From an uncultured Paracoccaceae bacterium (GTDB lineage: Bacteria; Pseudomonadota; Alphaproteobacteria; Rhodobacterales; Rhodobacteraceae): a stretch of 64,000 nt of DNA. How positions within the stretch are numbered: the stretch's first letter is position 1; each line of letters begins with the position of its first letter. The stretch is taken from contig CANLQO010000003.1 of NCBI GenBank assembly GCA_947493335.1, forward strand, positions 124,001 through 188,000, written 5' to 3'. Below the pieces are notes generated by a model. That model saw nothing but the letters and a program-made list of their open reading frames with translations, was not told the DNA's origin and ran no database searches. Positions 1 to 9,253 of the stretch are shown piece after piece. A program made the position numbers and the translations under genes.

Positions 1-173
1 GTCAGCTCCAGCGGACTGTAGGGGCGCATGCCCTCTACCTTTTCGATTGTGTTTTCTAAGTAGAAGAGCGGTGCAATTTCAACGATCCCGCCGACCGTGA
101 CCACAAGGAAAGAGCCGACCAACAGCAGCGTCGGGCTGCGTTCCAGCATTTTGTGTTTGTCGAGAAAAGCCAT
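1..173 (-). CDS. ccoO: cbb3-type cytochrome c oxidase subunit II (partial)
   Basis: Only the first 57 codons are inside the window; the gene runs off the left edge. The product begins [17 protein letters not shown] and has one N-terminal membrane anchor (about residues 15-35) followed by [15 protein letters not shown], the usual start of CcoO, the membrane-anchored mono-haem c subunit of the cbb3 terminal oxidase. The start lies 12 bases after the ccoN stop, with GGGG just upstream serving as ribosome binding site, so ccoNO is one transcript. CcoO passes electrons towards the CcoN catalytic subunit. The CxxCH haem motif lies outside the window. Confidence 0.93.
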   Translation of the reverse strand, partial: MAFLDKHKMLERSPTLLLVGSFLVVTVGGIVEIAPLFYLENTIEKVEGMRPYSPLEL

Positions 174-185
174 TGAACTGACCCC

Positions 186-1784
186 TTATTCTGCGGGGAC
201 GCCGACGGGGGCGGTGACTTTTGCGCCACCCCAGATCGTCATCCACATATTCCAGGCCATGATCAGCGCGCCGGCCAGATACAGCACCCCGCCCAATCCA
301 CGGACCACATACATTGGGAACTTGGCGCTCACCGTGTCGGCGAAGCTGTTCACCAGAAAGCCTTGCGCGTCGACTTCACGCCACATCAGACCTTCCATGA
401 TGCCTGTCACCCACATCGAAGACGCGTAGAGAACGATGCCAATCGTCGCGAGCCAGAAGTGCCAGTTGATTGCGGGCAGCGAATACATCTGCGCCCGCCC
501 CCAAAGCTTTGGTGTCAGGAAGTAAAGCGCACCAAAGGTGATCATACCGTTCCAGCCCAGGGCGCCCGAGTGTACGTGACCAATCGTCCAGTCTGTGTAA
601 TGCGACAGGCTGTTGACTGCCTTGATCGACATCATCGGACCTTCAAAGGTGGACATGCCGTAGAACGCCAGACTGATGACCATCATCCGGATGATCGGAT
701 CGGTGCGCAGTTTGTCCCATGCCCCTTGCAGGGTCATCAGACCGTTGATCATTCCGCCCCAGCTGGGCATCCACAGGATGATCGAGAACACCATCCCCAG
801 CGTGGATGCCCAGTCGGGAAGAGCCGTGTAATGCAGGTGGTGCGGCCCCGCCCAGATATACAGGAAGATCAGCGCCCAGAAGTGGATGATCGACAGCTTG
901 TAGCTGAAAACCGGGCGGCCCGCCTGTTTGGGCACGAAGTAGTACATCATGCCCAGAAAGCCTGCGGTCAGGAAGAAGCCAACAGCGTTATGGCCGTACC
1001 ACCACTGTGTCATCGCGTCTTGGACACCGGCAAAAACCTGCACCGATTTGCTGCCCCAGATGCTGACAGGAATGCTGATGTTATTGACCACATGCAACAT
1101 CGCGACGGTGATGATGAACGACAGCAGAAACCAATTGGCGACGTAGATATGCCGCTCTTTGCGGGTAAAAATCGTGCCCATGTAGACGGCCAGAAAGGCG
1201 AGCCAGACGATGGTTAGCCAGATGTCGACATACCACTCAGGCTCTGCGTATTCCTTGGACTGCGTGGCCCCCAGCAGATAGCCAGTTGCGGCCAGCACGA
1301 TGAAAAGGTTGTACCCCCAGAACACAAACCAGGCGAGGTTGCCGCCCCAAAGCCGCGCGCCACAGGTGCGCTGAACGATGTAGAACGACGACATGATTAA
1401 CGCATTGCCACCAAAGGCAAAAATCACCGCCGAAGTATGCAGCGGGCGAAGCCGTCCAAAGTTGGCATAGGGTTGCGCCCAATCAAGGTTGAGCACTGGA
1501 AAGGCCAACTGAAACGCGATGACGACCCCGACCAGAAACCCGATGACGCCCCAAAACCCGGTTGCGATCACACCTGCCCGGACGACACCATCCATGTAGC
1601 CAGACGTGTCGACCTTGGGTTGCGGATCATCTGTGCTGCGCAGAACCCAGATAAACATTCCGCCGGCGACTGCCATGATCAGCAGGGCGTGGATCTGATA
1701 GGCCAGATCCCGCGCCCAGTTCGCGGCAAGGGCGGCGACAAAGGCCACCAATCCCAACGCCAGCAGTTTCAGATAATTGGACAT
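186..1784 (-). CDS. ccoN: cbb3-type cytochrome c oxidase subunit I
   Basis: Catalytic haem-copper subunit of the high-affinity cbb3 oxidase, an integral inner-membrane protein of 532 residues. The ligand set is complete: His116 (LHTS) and His405 for low-spin haem b, His403 (HVHSGALGW) for haem b3, and His265 (YGHN) with His315/His316 (GPHHLHY) for CuB. The spacings 265-315 and 315-403 match the family. About 14 hydrophobic segments are visible. The N-terminal extension of about 55 residues before the core carries extra transmembrane segments. An AAGGGG ribosome binding site precedes the ATG, and ccoO follows 12 bases downstream. The divergent upstream region holds an FNR-like box, so induction at low oxygen is inferred. 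Confidence 0.97.
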   Translation of the reverse strand: MSNYLKLLALGLVAFVAALAANWARDLAYQIHALLIMAVAGGMFIWVLRSTDDPQPKVDTSGYMDGVVRAGVIATGFWGVIGFLVGVVIAFQLAFPVLNLDWAQPYANFGRLRPLHTSAVIFAFGGNALIMSSFYIVQRTCGARLWGGNLAWFVFWGYNLFIVLAATGYLLGATQSKEYAEPEWYVDIWLTIVWLAFLAVYMGTIFTRKERHIYVANWFLLSFIITVAMLHVVNNISIPVSIWGSKSVQVFAGVQDAMTQWWYGHNAVGFFLTAGFLGMMYYFVPKQAGRPVFSYKLSIIHFWALIFLYIWAGPHHLHYTALPDWASTLGMVFSIILWMPSWGGMINGLMTLQGAWDKLRTDPIIRMMVISLAFYGMSTFEGPMMSIKAVNSLSHYTDWTIGHVHSGALGWNGMITFGALYFLTPKLWGRAQMYSLPAINWHFWLATIGIVLYASSMWVTGIMEGLMWREVDAQGFLVNSFADTVSAKFPMYVVRGLGGVLYLAGALIMAWNMWMTIWGGAKVTAPVGVPAE

Positions 1785-1855
1785 CTCATACCCCTTCTTC
1801 GGGCCAGTCGTTGGCCCCTTTGGTCCGCTTTTGCGTCAGGTTCGGAAGCGTCGCT

Positions 1856-1869
1856 TTGATCTGTGTCAA
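1856..1869. promoter_or_regulatory. FNR/FnrL-type binding site
   Basis: The sequence TTGATCTGTGTCAA matches the FNR consensus TTGAT-N4-ATCAA at nine of ten defined bases. It lies between divergent ccoN (start 1784) and the universal stress protein gene (start 1957), about 72 and 88 bases from the two start codons. That position allows activation of either or both genes. An fnrL gene lies 1 kb away. Function is inferred from the match and the context. Confidence 0.8.
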
Positions 1870-1956
1870 ATCGACCCGGCATCCTTTGGTGCGATACGTC
1901 AAAGACGCGCCAAGCGCGGCGAAAGATGCTGGACCTACAGCATCAGGGAGAGAGAA

Positions 1957-2796
1957 ATGGCGTATCGGTCAATCACCACGGTCATGCATGACCCCGACGA
2001 CAGCGGCGCGGCGCTTGATTGGGCCATTGCAGCCTGTCGTATCTGGGGCGCACATCTCAATGTGGTCTGTGCCGGGGTCGATCAATCGGACCCTGGCTAC
2101 TATTACGCTGGCGTGCAAGCCATTGCGATACAAGAGAATCTTAGCCTCGCACAGGACGCGGCGCAGCGGATCGAGGACCGGGTCAAATCCCGGCTGGCGG
2201 TTGAGAATATTCTGTGGGACTGCGAAACCGTCACCGTCATGCTGAACGGGTTAGAGCCCTTCATCGCAGATCATAGCCGGTTCTTTGATCTTGCTGTGCT
2301 GCCCCTGCCCTATGGCGAAACGCGACGTCGCACAGACGTCACGGTGTTTGAAACCTGCCTCTTTGGTGGCGATATTCCTGTGATCGTGGTGCCGGACAAG
2401 GTGGTCTTTGACGCCAATCCTGAAACGATTCTGGTCGGGTGGGACGATGGGGCAGAGGCGCTTTCGGCCTGCCGTGCGGCTTTGCCGCTATTCGCCACAG
2501 CGCAGGCGACAGACATATGCATCATCAATCCGCCCGCCGACCGCGCCGACCGCTCTGACCCCGGCGGCAGACTGGCACAGATGATCGCGCGTCACGGCGC
2601 CGCGGCATCGATCACCGTCGCCACAAAACGCGGTGACAGCGTAGCCTCAGAGCTGCTGCGCCGGGCAGTAGAACGAGGCGCATCAATGATCGTAATGGGG
2701 GCCTACGGCCACTCGCGCCTGCGCGAGGCAATGTTGGGCGGGGCGACACGCGATATTCTGCAAACCACGACGTTGCCGATCATGATGGCGCATTAA
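1957..2796 (+). CDS. Universal stress protein, tandem UspA domains
   Basis: A 279-residue cytoplasmic protein with two UspA-like domains (roughly 1-145 and 150-279). The second domain ends in the nucleotide-binding signature region GAYGHSR followed by GGATRDIL, so ATP binding is likely at least there. The reading frame is open further upstream to 1777, but the ATG at 1957 was chosen because it follows CAGGGAGAGAG and begins the conserved first strand (YRSITTVMHD). It is divergent from ccoN across an FNR-like box and overlaps the convergent fnrL gene by four bases. Usp genes beside cbb3/FnrL loci are common in Rhodobacterales; the exact stress role is not known. Confidence 0.9.
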   Translation: MAYRSITTVMHDPDDSGAALDWAIAACRIWGAHLNVVCAGVDQSDPGYYYAGVQAIAIQENLSLAQDAAQRIEDRVKSRLAVENILWDCETVTVMLNGLEPFIADHSRFFDLAVLPLPYGETRRRTDVTVFETCLFGGDIPVIVVPDKVVFDANPETILVGWDDGAEALSACRAALPLFATAQATDICIINPPADRADRSDPGGRLAQMIARHGAAASITVATKRGDSVASELLRRAVERGASMIVMGAYGHSRLREAMLGGATRDILQTTTLPIMMAH

Positions 2797-3512
2797 TCCT
2801 CGCCAGCTGCGGCCTTCAAGGCCTCCAGATCATTGACAGTCACATGCCGGTTGCCTGTCAGCGAGATGAGGCCATCCTTTTTCAGGCCCGAAATCTGGCG
2901 GCTCACGGTTTCCAGTGTCAGCCCCAGATAGCTTGCCATCGCGTCGCGTGTCAGTGGCAATTCCAACTGAGGAGGCGCACTGCCGAGTTCAAGGCCCGGC
3001 GCGCGGGTCCGCCGCTCCACCAAAAGAATAAATGTCGCGATCTTTTCCCGCGCCGTTTTGCGACCCAGCAAGAACATCCAGTCGCGCGCAGCATCCAACT
3101 CGTCCAGCGCCATTTCCAATAACCGTTGCGCGATATGCGGTGTATCCTTCACCAGCTTTTCGAACTGCTGGCGTCGGAAACAGCAAAGTGTCACCTCTGT
3201 CACCGCCGAAACATCATAAAGCGCATTTTCACGCCCCGGGCGGCCCAGAAAGTCGGATGGCAGCAAAAGACCAAGTGTCTGGCGTCGGCCATCTTCGGCC
3301 AATTGCTCTATTGTTGCGGTGCCGCTGACAACCGAGGCGACAAACTCCAACCGATCTCCCCGCCAGACAATGGGCTGCCCCGCCTCATAGGTCCGGTAGT
3401 ATTTCATCGCCTCAAGCATCGCCAATTCATCGGCGTCACAACTTGCGCAAACAGCGCGATGCCGGATCGGGCAGGCTTCACATTGAGAGGCGCGGGTGGC
3501 AACAGCGACCAT
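2793..3512 (-). CDS. fnrL: Crp/Fnr-family oxygen-responsive regulator, FnrL type
   Basis: A 239-residue transcription factor with an N-terminal Cys cluster (Cys11, Cys14, Cys22, Cys25) and a Cys110-Cys111 pair where FNR has its fourth [4Fe-4S] ligand. A cyclic-nucleotide-binding-like barrel, a dimer helix and a C-terminal winged helix-turn-helix follow. The recognition helix reads ETVSRQ (Glu201, Ser204, Arg205), the combination that reads TTGAT half-sites in FNR. This fits the TTGAT-N4-GTCAA box upstream of ccoN. The protein is expected to bind DNA as a [4Fe-4S] dimer under low oxygen. Its 3' end overlaps the usp gene by four bases. Confidence 0.93.
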   Translation of the reverse strand: MVAVATRASQCEACPIRHRAVCASCDADELAMLEAMKYYRTYEAGQPIVWRGDRLEFVASVVSGTATIEQLAEDGRRQTLGLLLPSDFLGRPGRENALYDVSAVTEVTLCCFRRQQFEKLVKDTPHIAQRLLEMALDELDAARDWMFLLGRKTAREKIATFILLVERRTRAPGLELGSAPPQLELPLTRDAMASYLGLTLETVSRQISGLKKDGLISLTGNRHVTVNDLEALKAAAGED

Positions 3513-3577
3513 GAAGGGTTCCGATCAAATGGCTAAATCCCGACGCTAACCCTAATCTTCTATGACGCCATCTGCAA

Positions 3578-4702
3578 TCAGCCCAATGTGACCCAACCCG
3601 CATTGCCTTGGCTCGACCGCACGCAGGCGTCAACAAATCGCATACCATCCAGCCCGGCCTTGATGCCCGGCAAAAGCGTGTCTGCCGGGTCGGTCCCGTT
3701 GCGTAAAACGCTCGCCGCCTCCGTGTAGAGCGTCGCAAAAGCCTCCAGATAGCCTTCGGGATGGCCGCCCGGGATACGCGACACCGCAATTGCCGAGTCA
3801 TTTGCGCCAACTCCGCCGCGCGTCAGCTTTTGGGTCGGTGCGCCGTGGCGCGTAAAGTACAGGTAGTTGGGGTCTTCTTGCCCCCACTCCAACCCCGCTT
3901 TGTCGCCGAAAATCCGCAGCCGCAGCCCATTTTCATTTCCGACCGAAACCTGTGAAGCCCAAAGCATTCCCTTTGCCCCACTCTCGTAGCGCAACATGAT
4001 GTGTGCATTGTCATCCAACTTGCGACCCGGCACGAAACTCGACAGATCGGCCGCAAGATGTGATGGCGTTTGCCCGGTCACAAACTGTGCAAGATTATAG
4101 GCATGGGTGCCGATGTCGCCAATTGCGCCGCCTGCTCCTGATTGCTTGGGGTCGGTGCGCCACGCGGCCTGCTTTTGCCCGGTTTCTTCCAGCGCTTCGG
4201 TCAACCAGTCCTGAACATATTCGGCCTGCACCACGCGAATCTTACCCAACTCCCCCGCTGCGATCATTGCACGGGCCTGCCGGATCATCGGATAGCCCGT
4301 GTAATTATGGGTCAGAATGAATGGCGCGCTTGCGGCGGCCACGACTTTCGCAAGCGCTTCCGCCTCTTCCAGCGACGCGGTCAATGGCTTGTCACAAATG
4401 ACAGCGATCCCTGCTTCCAGAAAGGCCTTGGTGATTGGCGCATGCAGGTGGTTTGGCGTCACGATACTGACGGCATCAATGCCATCCTCCCGCGCCGCTT
4501 CGAATTGCGCCATCTCTGCGTAACTTGCGTAACTGCGATCAGGGGCGATGCCCAACTCCTCGGCAGAGGCATGTGCCCGATCGGGATCAGAGGAAAATGC
4601 GCCAGCCACGATCTCCCAATGGCCGTCCAAACGCGCAGCAATCCGATGCACTGCGCCGATAAATGCGCCTTGGCCGCCACCCACCATTCCAAGTTTCAGC
4701 AT
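3578..4702 (-). CDS. Gfo/Idh/MocA-family oxidoreductase (distal copy)
   Basis: A 374-residue NAD(P)-dependent sugar or polyol dehydrogenase. A Rossmann fold begins MLKLGMVGGGQGAFIG (GxGxxG-like), followed by the CDKPLT motif (EKP-type, around residue 100) and GAIGDIGTHAYNL, which supplies the family's Asp/His catalytic pair. The ATG at 4702 is preferred over an upstream in-frame start because it sits one base after the stop of the preceding gene and begins exactly at the first beta strand. It is the last gene of the ten-gene mannoside/xyloside locus, paired with the TIM-barrel gene upstream. The substrate cannot be read from sequence. Confidence 0.9.
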   Translation of the reverse strand: MLKLGMVGGGQGAFIGAVHRIAARLDGHWEIVAGAFSSDPDRAHASAEELGIAPDRSYASYAEMAQFEAAREDGIDAVSIVTPNHLHAPITKAFLEAGIAVICDKPLTASLEEAEALAKVVAAASAPFILTHNYTGYPMIRQARAMIAAGELGKIRVVQAEYVQDWLTEALEETGQKQAAWRTDPKQSGAGGAIGDIGTHAYNLAQFVTGQTPSHLAADLSSFVPGRKLDDNAHIMLRYESGAKGMLWASQVSVGNENGLRLRIFGDKAGLEWGQEDPNYLYFTRHGAPTQKLTRGGVGANDSAIAVSRIPGGHPEGYLEAFATLYTEAASVLRNGTDPADTLLPGIKAGLDGMRFVDACVRSSQGNAGWVTLG

Positions 4703-4703
4703 G

Positions 4704-5759
4704 TCAAATCCCCAGCATCCTCTTGTTCTTTGCCGTGTCAGGCTTTGCCCCTGCAAAATCATCAAAGGCCTTGTCGGTCAATTCGATGATGTGCTCGGCG
4801 ATAAATGGGGCACCTTCAGCCGCGCCTTGCTGCGGTGATTTCAGACAGCATTCCCATTCCAACACGGCCCAACTGTCGTAGCCATACTGTGCCAGACGCG
4901 AGAAAATGCCCTTGAAATCAACCTGCCCATCGCCCAACGACCTGAAGCGGGCGGCGCGCTCTGTCCAACCGGCGTAGCCGGAATAAACACCTTGAGAGGC
5001 GGTGGGATTGAACTCCGCGTCTTTGACGTGAAACGCCTTGATCCGGTCATGATAGAGATCGATGAACCCCAGATAGTCCATCTGCTGTAACAGGAAATGG
5101 CTGGGATCATAGTTGATCGTTGCGCGCGCGTGTCCGTCCAAAGCATCGACAAACCGTTCGAACGTGGCACCGTCGAACACATCCTCTCCGGGATGGATTT
5201 CATAGGCAATATCAACACCCTGATCCTCATAAGCATCCAGGATCGGCCTCCAGCGGCGGGCGAGTTCAGCAAAGGCGTCCTCGATCAATCCCTGCGGGCG
5301 CTGCGGCCAGGGATAAAGATAAGGAAAGGCCAACGACCCGGTGAAGCCGACCGTGACATCCAAACCGAGATTGCGAGAGGCTTTGGCCGCCTTCGTCACC
5401 TCTCCCACGGCCCATTCCTGCCGGGCCTTGGGGTTGCCGTGCACCGCTTCCGGCGCGAAAGCATCAAAGGCCTCGTCATAGGCTGGATGCACCGCCACCA
5501 ATTGCCCCTGCAAATGGGTCGACAGCTCTGTGATCTCCACACCAGCATCGGCGCAGATCCCCCTGACTTCATCGCAATAGGTCTGGCTTTCTGCCGCCTT
5601 CGTCAGATCAAACAGGCTGGGTATGAATGTCGGGATCTGAACACCCTTATAGCCAAGACCCGCCGCCCATTTTGTGATGTTGTCCAAAGAGTTGAACGGG
5701 GCCTCATCCCCTGCAAACTGGGCCAGAAAAATGGCTGGGCCTTTCATACTCGTTCCCAT
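4704..5759 (-). CDS. Sugar phosphate isomerase/epimerase, xylose-isomerase-like TIM barrel (long form)
   Basis: A 351-residue cytoplasmic protein of the AP-endonuclease-2/xylose-isomerase-like superfamily. Candidate metal ligands are visible in order: Glu in YEIHPGEDV, Asp and His in NYDPSHF, His in FHVKDAEF and Glu in VLEWECC. This is the usual Glu-Asp-His-Glu site. The start at 5759 follows GAGGAG with eight-base spacing; a second ATG four codons later is less well placed. It lies between the GH43 gene and a Gfo/Idh gene, one base from the latter. Such pairs isomerise or cleave keto-sugar intermediates in known systems; here the reaction is unknown. Confidence 0.88.
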   Translation of the reverse strand: MGTSMKGPAIFLAQFAGDEAPFNSLDNITKWAAGLGYKGVQIPTFIPSLFDLTKAAESQTYCDEVRGICADAGVEITELSTHLQGQLVAVHPAYDEAFDAFAPEAVHGNPKARQEWAVGEVTKAAKASRNLGLDVTVGFTGSLAFPYLYPWPQRPQGLIEDAFAELARRWRPILDAYEDQGVDIAYEIHPGEDVFDGATFERFVDALDGHARATINYDPSHFLLQQMDYLGFIDLYHDRIKAFHVKDAEFNPTASQGVYSGYAGWTERAARFRSLGDGQVDFKGIFSRLAQYGYDSWAVLEWECCLKSPQQGAAEGAPFIAEHIIELTDKAFDDFAGAKPDTAKNKRMLGI

Positions 5760-5762
5760 CGT

Positions 5763-7373
5763 TTAGCTCCTCTCAATGGGTTGCGGCTTGTAGGCAAAAC
5801 GCGTGAACCGCGCCTCTTTGCCCTGTCCTGTGATATCAAAGGCAACCATGCCGACAAAGGCACCGGTGAACGAGGCATGCTCGCCCCGTCCACCTTCATC
5901 GCTGATGATATGTGCTGGCAACGCTGGTCCCAATGGTTGCGGGTCAGCATCATCCTGCGCCCAATAGTACTGCTGCGTCGGGCCCCTCACGTCGACGGTC
6001 AAATGCACCGGGCCATCGTTGATCGGCACAGGATGCGACAAAGGGAAGGTCAGCGCCCCATCAGGGAAATCGCCCAAACAGGACATGAGGGTCAGCACGC
6101 GCCCGATGCCCGGCTCTTGCGTGACCAGAGCCGCATGGAACTTGAAGCGATTGTAGTAGGTGATCAGCCCGGCAGCTTGCTGGTAGGTGTCAGGAGCAAA
6201 ATCCACAGTGGTTTCAGCACGATAAGCGAGGTGTTCTTGCCGGCGCGCGACCATTGCCTGCTCAAACCAACTGCCGATGCTTTCACGTCCGATTAGCGTC
6301 AACGCACCGTATGAGACGCGAAAAATGCGATCAGGTTCCGGCGTGCGCAGCCATTGAAACTCTGGCGGCAGAATCTCGAAACTGTCATGAACCGCTGCGA
6401 AATCCGTACGTGGAGACGCCTCGGTTGCAATGCGTTCAGGCGGTAAAAGCCCGCCAACTTCCAGATAAAGCCAATCGTCTCGCCAGACACAGCGCGCAAT
6501 CCCGGTTTCACGACCGCAGGGACAATAGCGACCATTGCCCTTTTCATCCTTGATGGGTCGACCCATCAGAAACGTGTGCCACGGGCTTCCGTCTTCGGCC
6601 TCGACGTATTGGCCATGCCCCGTGCGCTGCACCGAATGATCCGGTGCGCCTTTGGTGGACATTACATGAAGATCGGGATGGTTCTCGTACGGTCCCCAAA
6701 TATCCCGCGAGCGTGCCAAGGTGACAGCATGGTCATAACCGGTCCCGCCTTCGGCCGTGGTCAGGTAGTACCAGCCATTGCGTTTGAAAATATGCGGTGC
6801 CTCTGTCAGGCCGCGCGCAGTGCCGGGATAGATGTTCTTGATCGGCCCCGTCAGCCCGCCCGCCTCAGACCACTCCTGCAGCAAAATACCGTCAAAGCTG
6901 TCATGCACCGGGTTGCCGCCGGTGCCCGACCCGCGGTGGTTCCATTGCATGTTCATGAAGTACTTGCGCCCGTCATCATCGTGAAAAAGCGAGGGATCAA
7001 AACCAGAGGAATTCACATAGATCGGGTCGGACCATTCCCCATCTATGGTGTCGCAAGAGACGATGTAATTAGGGGCGTCCTTAAACGCGCCATCCAGTCG
7101 TTTCACATCCGTGTACACCAACCAAAACCGACCGTCAGCATGGCTCAGGCACGGGGCCCAAATACCACAGCTGTCGGGGTTACCGCGCATGTCCAATTGT
7201 GTGGCACGGTTCAGCGGACGGCTGGCCAGTGTCCAGTTCGCAAGATCCGTCGAATGATGAATCTGGACGCCGGGATACCACTCAAACGTTGATGTCGCGA
7301 TATAATAGTCCGACCCAACCCGGCAGAACGACGGATCGGGGTTGAAGCCGGGAAGGATCGGATTTGTGATCAT
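5763..7373 (-). CDS. Glycoside hydrolase family 43 (beta-xylosidase-like)
   Basis: A 536-residue enzyme with an N-terminal five-bladed beta-propeller and a C-terminal beta-sandwich, the layout of the large GH43 beta-xylosidases. The opening NPILPGFNPDPSF carries the general-base Asp13, SSGFDPSLFHDDDG carries the pKa-modulating Asp, and GLTEAPHIFKR carries the acid Glu. No signal peptide is visible, so it should act in the cytoplasm on imported xylo-oligosaccharides or arabinosides. The ATG at 7373 overlaps the preceding stop as ATGA and begins the conserved motif; an upstream in-frame start would add 17 residues unlike the family. Beta-xylosidase rather than arabinofuranosidase is an inference. 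Confidence 0.9.
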   Translation of the reverse strand: MITNPILPGFNPDPSFCRVGSDYYIATSTFEWYPGVQIHHSTDLANWTLASRPLNRATQLDMRGNPDSCGIWAPCLSHADGRFWLVYTDVKRLDGAFKDAPNYIVSCDTIDGEWSDPIYVNSSGFDPSLFHDDDGRKYFMNMQWNHRGSGTGGNPVHDSFDGILLQEWSEAGGLTGPIKNIYPGTARGLTEAPHIFKRNGWYYLTTAEGGTGYDHAVTLARSRDIWGPYENHPDLHVMSTKGAPDHSVQRTGHGQYVEAEDGSPWHTFLMGRPIKDEKGNGRYCPCGRETGIARCVWRDDWLYLEVGGLLPPERIATEASPRTDFAAVHDSFEILPPEFQWLRTPEPDRIFRVSYGALTLIGRESIGSWFEQAMVARRQEHLAYRAETTVDFAPDTYQQAAGLITYYNRFKFHAALVTQEPGIGRVLTLMSCLGDFPDGALTFPLSHPVPINDGPVHLTVDVRGPTQQYYWAQDDADPQPLGPALPAHIISDEGGRGEHASFTGAFVGMVAFDITGQGKEARFTRFAYKPQPIERS

Positions 7374-8479
7374 TTCAACAGCGCCTGCGCCTCTGCGATA
7401 CCCAGCGGCGCAGGTTTTGTGCACGTGGTCGACATATCGACAAAGGCACCGACTTCTCCCGATTTCAGGATCGATGTCATCACGTCCGTTGCGTGAACGG
7501 CCAATGCCACGTCACAACGATGTGGCCGCCCCTCGGCGATGCCTGCAACCATGTCGGCAAGACCCGCGCAGCGGTAATTGGCCCGGCCATCATCGTTGAT
7601 GACGCCAAAGGGGTGATCCCATGGCATGACCGGCTGCATTTCGCCGTTCTCATCGGATTGGTGCAAGTCACCACCAAAGAAGTTGGGGTCAGGTACGTAA
7701 AGCGTGCCATCCGCGCCGTAAATCTCCATGTTCTGGTGATCATGGGCGGTCACGTCCCAACTGGTCGACAAGGTGATCGTTGCACCCTGTTCAAACTCCA
7801 GCAACGCATGGATGTTGGTCGGGGTTTTGACCGGCACCGTTTCACCGTTTCGTGGTCCGTTCGAAATCGTGCGCTCTGATCGTGCCGCAGAGGTCAATGC
7901 CGCGACACGTTTCACCGGACCCAGCAATTGGATCAGGTTGGTGACATAGTATGGGCCGATGTCCAAGACAGGTCCCGCACCGGGCAAGAAGAAGAAGTCC
8001 GGGTTTGGATGCCAATGCTCCATCCCCTTCGACATCACATGCGCGGTGCCGGCGACGACCTTGCCGATCTCACCCGCGTCAATGATCTTGCGGGCTTGCT
8101 GGTGGGCCCCGCCAAGGAAGGTGTCAGGTGCAGAGCCAACCCGCAAACCACTGTCATCACACAGCTTTTGCATCGCCTTTGCCTGATCCAGCGTCAGAAC
8201 CAAGGGCTTTTCGGAATAGGCGTGTTTGCCAGCATTCAGGATCGCGCAGGTCACATCAAAATGCGCGTCCGGGATCGTGAGGTTGATGATGACGTCGATG
8301 TCGTCGCTGGCCAGCAAGGCATCTACTGTGCGCGCATCAACCCCAAACTCTGCCGCGCGGGCCTCTGCTGCCGCCTTGTTCATGTCAGCAACGGCCACGA
8401 TATCAACGCCCTTGAACATGGGACCAAGGCGTAGATACGCCGCCGAGATATTGCCGCAGCCGATAATACCGATGTTCAT
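7370..8479 (-). CDS. Gfo/Idh/MocA-family oxidoreductase (proximal copy)
   Basis: A 369-residue dehydrogenase. The NAD(P)-binding fold starts MNIGIIGCGNISAAY, the EKP motif is SEKPLVLTL, and the substrate-side motif is GPVLDIGPYYVTNL, with Tyr where many relatives have His. That variant is also known in the family (glucose-fructose oxidoreductase type). It differs clearly from the distal copy at 3578-4702, so the two are not a recent duplication. It overlaps the GH43 start by four bases and follows a short TIM-barrel gene by 12 bases. A role in oxidising an imported sugar or glycoside is inferred from the operon. Confidence 0.9.
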   Translation of the reverse strand: MNIGIIGCGNISAAYLRLGPMFKGVDIVAVADMNKAAAEARAAEFGVDARTVDALLASDDIDVIINLTIPDAHFDVTCAILNAGKHAYSEKPLVLTLDQAKAMQKLCDDSGLRVGSAPDTFLGGAHQQARKIIDAGEIGKVVAGTAHVMSKGMEHWHPNPDFFFLPGAGPVLDIGPYYVTNLIQLLGPVKRVAALTSAARSERTISNGPRNGETVPVKTPTNIHALLEFEQGATITLSTSWDVTAHDHQNMEIYGADGTLYVPDPNFFGGDLHQSDENGEMQPVMPWDHPFGVINDDGRANYRCAGLADMVAGIAEGRPHRCDVALAVHATDVMTSILKSGEVGAFVDMSTTCTKPAPLGIAEAQALLK

Positions 8480-8491
8480 TTTGTCTATCCT

Positions 8492-9244
8492 TTATAGTGC
8501 CTTGGCATGCGCGAGCGATACGCGCGCAAAGCGTTCGTCGTCTGATGGATTGTCATGTTCAATCACGAAATGGGCCGTTCCATTTGCCCGCAATGCGGTC
8601 AGAAGAGCGCCCCAGTCGATGGTTCCTTCACCAAGATCGGCCCAGCCGTCTTCTGCTGTGTTGGCCCCCTCAGGTGCGCGGTCTTTTACATGCGCGGCGG
8701 TGATACGACTGCCGTATTTTGCGATTGTGTCCAATGGGTTGGCCCCCGCAACAACGGCCCAGGCGACATCAAATTCAAAGGACAAATCATTGCCCTCCAG
8801 CATCCCATCGATCGGCAATGTACCATCGGGCAGCGGTCGAAATTCGAAGTCGTGATTGTGCCAGCCAAACGTCAGACCCGCCTCTTTGAAAGGCGCACCA
8901 ATTGTCGCCAACTGGCGTCCAAAATCAGCCCAACCTTCCGCGTCGGCCGGACGATCTTCCGGCATCAGGAAAGGGCAATAAATCCCGGTAATGCCAAGGG
9001 CTTGCGCGATTTTCAGCACGCCATCTGGATCGGTGGACAATTGTGGTAGCCCAAAGTGACCTGAAGGCATTTTCAATCCGGTTTCGTCCAAGGCTGCTTT
9101 GGTCGCGGCGACGGCCTCAGGATCGGCATAGAGCGCGCCATAACCCTCGACACCTGTGTAACCGATGTCGGCCACCATGCGCAGCGTCTTGTCCATCGGA
9201 CCAAAGTTGCGAGAACAGTAAAGCTGATAGGAAAAGTCTGCCAT
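8492..9244 (-). CDS. Sugar phosphate isomerase/epimerase, TIM barrel (short form)
   Basis: A 250-residue xylose-isomerase-like TIM-barrel protein. Conserved elements are GYTGVEGYG near the N terminus, WHNHDFEF, FEFDVAWAV (Asp), AAHVKDR (His) and the C-terminal FVIEHDNPSDD (Glu), consistent with a divalent-metal site. It is cytoplasmic, with no signal peptide. It lies nine bases downstream of the beta-mannosidase gene and just upstream of a Gfo/Idh oxidoreductase, a pairing repeated in this operon. It may be an epimerase, isomerase or a lyase on 3-keto-glycosides; the sequence alone does not decide. Confidence 0.88.
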   Translation of the reverse strand: MADFSYQLYCSRNFGPMDKTLRMVADIGYTGVEGYGALYADPEAVAATKAALDETGLKMPSGHFGLPQLSTDPDGVLKIAQALGITGIYCPFLMPEDRPADAEGWADFGRQLATIGAPFKEAGLTFGWHNHDFEFRPLPDGTLPIDGMLEGNDLSFEFDVAWAVVAGANPLDTIAKYGSRITAAHVKDRAPEGANTAEDGWADLGEGTIDWGALLTALRANGTAHFVIEHDNPSDDERFARVSLAHAKAL

Positions 9245-9253
9245 TTCAAGTCC

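Noticed and set aside
5097-6296. Plus-strand open frame opposite the TIM-barrel and GH43 genes
   Set aside because: Both minus-strand genes have full catalytic motifs; the opposite frame has low-complexity basic composition and no family resemblance.
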